Shown piece by piece: positions 6,261 to 8,331 of a stretch of DNA of 8,331 nt. The notes beneath the pieces are model-generated. The model did not search any database and was not told the origin of the DNA. It worked only from the letters and a program-made list of their open reading frames with translations. How positions within the stretch are numbered: position 1 is the stretch's first letter; each line of letters begins with the position of its first letter. The DNA comes from Alphaproteobacteria bacterium (GTDB taxonomy: Bacteria; Pseudomonadota; Alphaproteobacteria; Acetobacterales; Acetobacteraceae). The position numbers were made by a program, and so were the translations under genes. Location of the stretch: assembly GCA_013298245.1 (NCBI GenBank), contig JAAFHD010000151.1, positions 1-8,331 on the forward strand. Reading direction: 5' to 3'.

Positions 6261-7691
6261 TCAATCGAACAATTTCGTCCAAGCCCACACTCTGTCGCCA
6301 AGGCAGAAATTCAGTGCCTGGCTGAGCGCATCGACCTGGTCGTCGAACTGGCTGCCTGGAAAGGAAAACAGTTCGCGCTCGAAATCTGCCAACCAAGGCG
6401 CTTGCACCGGCAGGAACAGTTCACCGCGCTCCATCAGCGCGGTGACCTTCGCCAGCCGTGCTTCCTTGTCTCCCTCCGGCTTGATCGCGTGCAGCATGGC
6501 CACACGGCCCTTCAGGGATTGCAACAGGGATATGCCCGAGCCCTTGTCCTCGATCAGCACGGTCGGCGTGGAGTAGCGATCGGCCGTCGTCGCGACACAT
6601 TCGAGCAGCGCGGGGAACTGCATCTTCCGCCGCACTACATCCAGAACATAGAACCGATCACGCGCCACGCGCTGCAGAACCACGCACACGGAATAGGAAT
6701 TGTCCGGACCACCCTTCATGGCGGTGTCCCAGCTGAGATAGGTCATGCCGTCATCGGGATCGGGTGGGATGTCGTCGCGCTGGATCCATTCCCGCCTGAC
6801 CATCGCGCCGCCGGGCGGCGCGGGTTCTTGGAGGTATTGGGTTGCAAAGGCAGCGCTGCCGATCTCACCCTGGAGGCGTTCCAACACCGGCAGTGGCTCG
6901 CGAATGGACAATGCTTCGCCGGCCTGGCGCAGATAGGTGCTGCCGCGCGGCAGCTGGTATTCGGTCTCCACGTCAGCGATGGCCGACAGCGACAACACCT
7001 CCCACCCTTCCGATCGCTCGCGCAGAAAGCCCGTGAGGTCGTTCATATGCACGCGCTGCATCACCACCACGATGGCGCCCGTCGCCTTGTCGTTCAGACG
7101 CGACACCAGGGTGTTGGTGAACCACTGGTTCAACCGTTCCCGCATGGTTTCGGACATGGCGTCCTCGGCCTTGATCGGATCATCGATGATGATGATGTCG
7201 GCGCCGCGGCCCGTCAGCGTGCCGCCGGTGGATGTGGACAGACGAAAGCCCCGCTGCGTGGTGACGGTTTCGGTCTCGGTGTTTTTGCGGGGATCGATCC
7301 GCAGTGCCGGGAACACGTCCTGATACCAAGGCTGCGTGACGACGCTGCGGAACTGATTGGTGAAGTCGGCGGCCAGATCGCTGCTGTAGCTCACGCACAG
7401 GATGCGCTTGCTGGGATCATGGCCCAGCACGAAGGCTGGAAATGCCACCGAGGCCATGATCGACTTTAGCGACCGCGGCGGCAGATTGACGATCAGGCGT
7501 TTGATCTCCCCGCGGCGAACGCGCTCCAGTTGATGGGCGATGGCGTCGATGTACCATTCCGGCACGAAGGCGATCCCCGGATTGACCTGATTGAAGCAAC
7601 GCTCGACGAACGCTGTGAGGTCGCTGCGCAGCACCACGCGCAGAAGGCGCCTGATATCGTCAATCCCCGAAGGCGGCATTGGTCCGTTCAT
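6261..7691 (-). CDS. terL: Phage terminase large subunit (TIGR01630-like), ATPase plus nuclease
   Basis: The motor and nuclease that packages phage DNA into proheads: it hydrolyses ATP to translocate DNA through the portal and cuts concatemers. The 476-residue protein appears complete. The N-terminal ATPase has a variant Walker A PPRSLKS at 71-77 (K76), usual for this family, and a Walker B strand IIIIDDP with D170/D171. The strand IVVVMQRVH at 207-215 fits the coupling motif region. The C-terminal RNase H-like nuclease shows D322 in LSWDTAMK, E381/D382 in LIEDKGSG, and D450/D451 with D454 in FDDQVDAL, the expected acidic set. The start overlaps the DUF5681 stop as ATGA, and AAGGAG lies 8 nt upstream, so translation is probably coupled. 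No portal gene follows; the next gene is a NACHT NTPase. The catalytic residues are intact, so there is no sign of decay within the gene. Confidence 0.95.
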   Translation of the reverse strand: MNGPMPPSGIDDIRRLLRVVLRSDLTAFVERCFNQVNPGIAFVPEWYIDAIAHQLERVRRGEIKRLIVNLPPRSLKSIMASVAFPAFVLGHDPSKRILCVSYSSDLAADFTNQFRSVVTQPWYQDVFPALRIDPRKNTETETVTTQRGFRLSTSTGGTLTGRGADIIIIDDPIKAEDAMSETMRERLNQWFTNTLVSRLNDKATGAIVVVMQRVHMNDLTGFLRERSEGWEVLSLSAIADVETEYQLPRGSTYLRQAGEALSIREPLPVLERLQGEIGSAAFATQYLQEPAPPGGAMVRREWIQRDDIPPDPDDGMTYLSWDTAMKGGPDNSYSVCVVLQRVARDRFYVLDVVRRKMQFPALLECVATTADRYSTPTVLIEDKGSGISLLQSLKGRVAMLHAIKPEGDKEARLAKVTALMERGELFLPVQAPWLADFERELFSFPGSQFDDQVDALSQALNFCLGDRVWAWTKLFD

Positions 7692-8206
7692 TGCCGTGGC
7701 TCCTTCTGGTTTTGCGCTGCGATGTCGTTTGGATTTTCAGTGGCGTTGCCTTTGGCGTCGGCATCGCCAAACGGCTTGCGATAAGTCTCGCGGTTGAACT
7801 GCTGGCCTGCGCCACGCTGCCGAGCGATGAAGTTTTGCAGGATTGTGTCGTCATCATCCTTGGCGCCGACGTTGGCGGCATCCTCCGCGGCACGCTGCTC
7901 GGCTGCGACGCGCCGCGCATGTTCGACAATGAGCTTCTGCGCGCTCGGCTTTCCGCGGATCGCATCCTGCACAAGGCGCTGCATCGCCAGTTCCGCTGCC
8001 GGGATCTTTGACCCGTCGGCCGTCGTGTATTTATGTTGGAGCGCCCGCATCAAGGCCGCGTCAGGGTCGAGCGACGCGCTGCGCGCGCCTTTGGGGCGGC
8101 CCTTTGGGTTGCCACTCTGGCCAGGCTTGAACCGATGTGCGACGGGCGGTTTGCCATAGCCGATCTCGGCGTCGGTCGGGCGGCGTGGCCCACGATGCTT
8201 ACCCAT
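7688..8206 (-). CDS. DUF5681 domain protein preceding terminase
   Basis: A 172-residue basic protein with the DUF5681 signature near its N-terminus, FKPGQSGNPKGRPKGA at residues 26-41, a Gly/Pro/Lys-rich segment. It is followed by a helical part (about 48-105) and a polar, probably disordered tail. The family is of unknown function and commonly sits just before terL in phages and prophages. A DNA-binding or small-terminase-like role fits the position and the basic charge, but is inference. I chose the ATG at 8206 over an in-frame ATG at 8239, because AGGAGG lies exactly 6 nt ahead of it and the 11 extra residues (Arg-rich) look non-conserved. Its stop overlaps the terL start by 4 nt. Confidence 0.85.
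   Translation of the reverse strand: MGKHRGPRRPTDAEIGYGKPPVAHRFKPGQSGNPKGRPKGARSASLDPDAALMRALQHKYTTADGSKIPAAELAMQRLVQDAIRGKPSAQKLIVEHARRVAAEQRAAEDAANVGAKDDDDTILQNFIARQRGAGQQFNRETYRKPFGDADAKGNATENPNDIAAQNQKEPRQ
7700..7705 (-). promoter_or_regulatory. Ribosome-binding site of terL
   Basis: AAGGAG reads on the minus strand 8 nt before the ATG at 7691, inside the last codons of the DUF5681 gene. It supports this start over the ATG four codons later, and re-initiation at the ATGA overlap. Confidence 0.6.
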
Positions 8207-8331
8207 GGCGCGCCTCCTCTCGGCTGGCAGACGTGTCATGCGGTGGCGTCGCGTTGCCCGCAGGGGCGCTGTCGATGAATGGCGGGCTGTTGCTGTCCGC
8301 GGCGGCCCTGAGAGGCCTTGGCAGGAGCTGC
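8199..8331 (-). CDS. C-terminal tail of an unidentified upstream gene (5' end outside window)
   Basis: A minus-strand frame entering from the right edge (first full codon at 8330) runs 43 codons to a TAA at 8201-8199. It overlaps the DUF5681 start by 8 nt (ATGGGTAA). The peptide is polar, with Ser, Pro, Ala and Asp/Glu typical of a flexible C-terminus, and it has the strongest G/C third-position bias of the three minus frames here. A competing frame ends at a TGA at 8238-8236, so the choice is uncertain. No domain can be recognised from so short a piece. By position it would be an earlier gene of the same packaging operon. Confidence 0.4.
   Translation of the reverse strand, partial: QLLPRPLRAAADSNSPPFIDSAPAGNATPPHDTSASREEARHG
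8213..8218 (-). promoter_or_regulatory. Consensus ribosome-binding site fixing the DUF5681 start
   Basis: AGGAGG on the minus strand, 6 nt before the ATG at 8206, is the strongest Shine-Dalgarno match I found in the window. It decides between the ATGs at 8206 and 8239, because the upstream one would place this site inside the coding region. Confidence 0.75.

Noticed and set aside
6180..7469. A 429-codon open frame on the plus strand
   Set aside because: It lies wholly antisense to terL and its flank. Its product is His/Gln/Arg-rich with no recognisable domain, as expected of an antisense frame over a GC-rich gene.
8204..8239. Longer start for the DUF5681 protein at 8239
   Set aside because: The perfect AGGAGG 6 nt before the ATG at 8206 fits the shorter protein, and the 11 extra residues are Arg-rich with no family signature.
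1..8331. CRISPR array, tRNA or rRNA gene, insertion sequence or attachment site
   Set aside because: Apart from the short inverted repeats in the two gaps, I found no regularly spaced repeats, no cloverleaf-like segment, no transposase motifs and no long terminal repeats. Nearly all the sequence is accounted for by the minus-strand genes.

Overview
The window is GC-rich and every gene I can support lies on the minus strand, so transcription runs from high to low coordinates. It holds the front end of a phage DNA-packaging module joined directly to a two-gene STAND NTPase cassette that looks like anti-phage defence. The DUF5681 protein next to a TIGR01630-type terminase is an arrangement I associate with prophages of Alphaproteobacteria. 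With the strong G/C third-position bias this suggests an alphaproteobacterial host, but no marker gene fixes the taxon.

Region by region, in direction of transcription. (1) 8331-8199 is probably the C-terminal tail of an upstream gene, overlapping the next gene by 8 nt. (2) 8206-7688 is a small basic DUF5681 protein in the position where a small terminase subunit or other pre-terminase gene is expected. (3) 7691-6261 is an intact large terminase subunit, joined to the DUF5681 gene by a 4-nt ATGA overlap. (4) 6260-6099 is a 162-bp gap, the only real intergenic space, with a weak promoter candidate and inverted repeats. (5) 6098-1638 is a 1486-residue NACHT-type STAND NTPase: about 185 unassigned N-terminal residues, the NTPase, then roughly 950 residues of helical-repeat-like sequence. 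(6) 1595 to the window edge is a second STAND-type NTPase whose N-terminus carries a PD-(D/E)xK nuclease motif (D55, E69, K71). Its C-terminus lies outside the window.

The most interesting point is the tandem pair of STAND NTPases. The first has no recognisable effector and a huge putative sensor; the second has a nuclease. They are 42 nt apart on the same strand, which suggests an operon and possibly a sensor/executor division of labour. They sit immediately after terL, where a portal gene would normally follow. This makes them either prophage cargo or a defence cassette that replaced the structural module. Large terminase is an established trigger of some Avs STAND proteins, so the juxtaposition deserves a test, though the location alone proves nothing. 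No RNA genes, CRISPR arrays, IS elements or attachment sites were seen.
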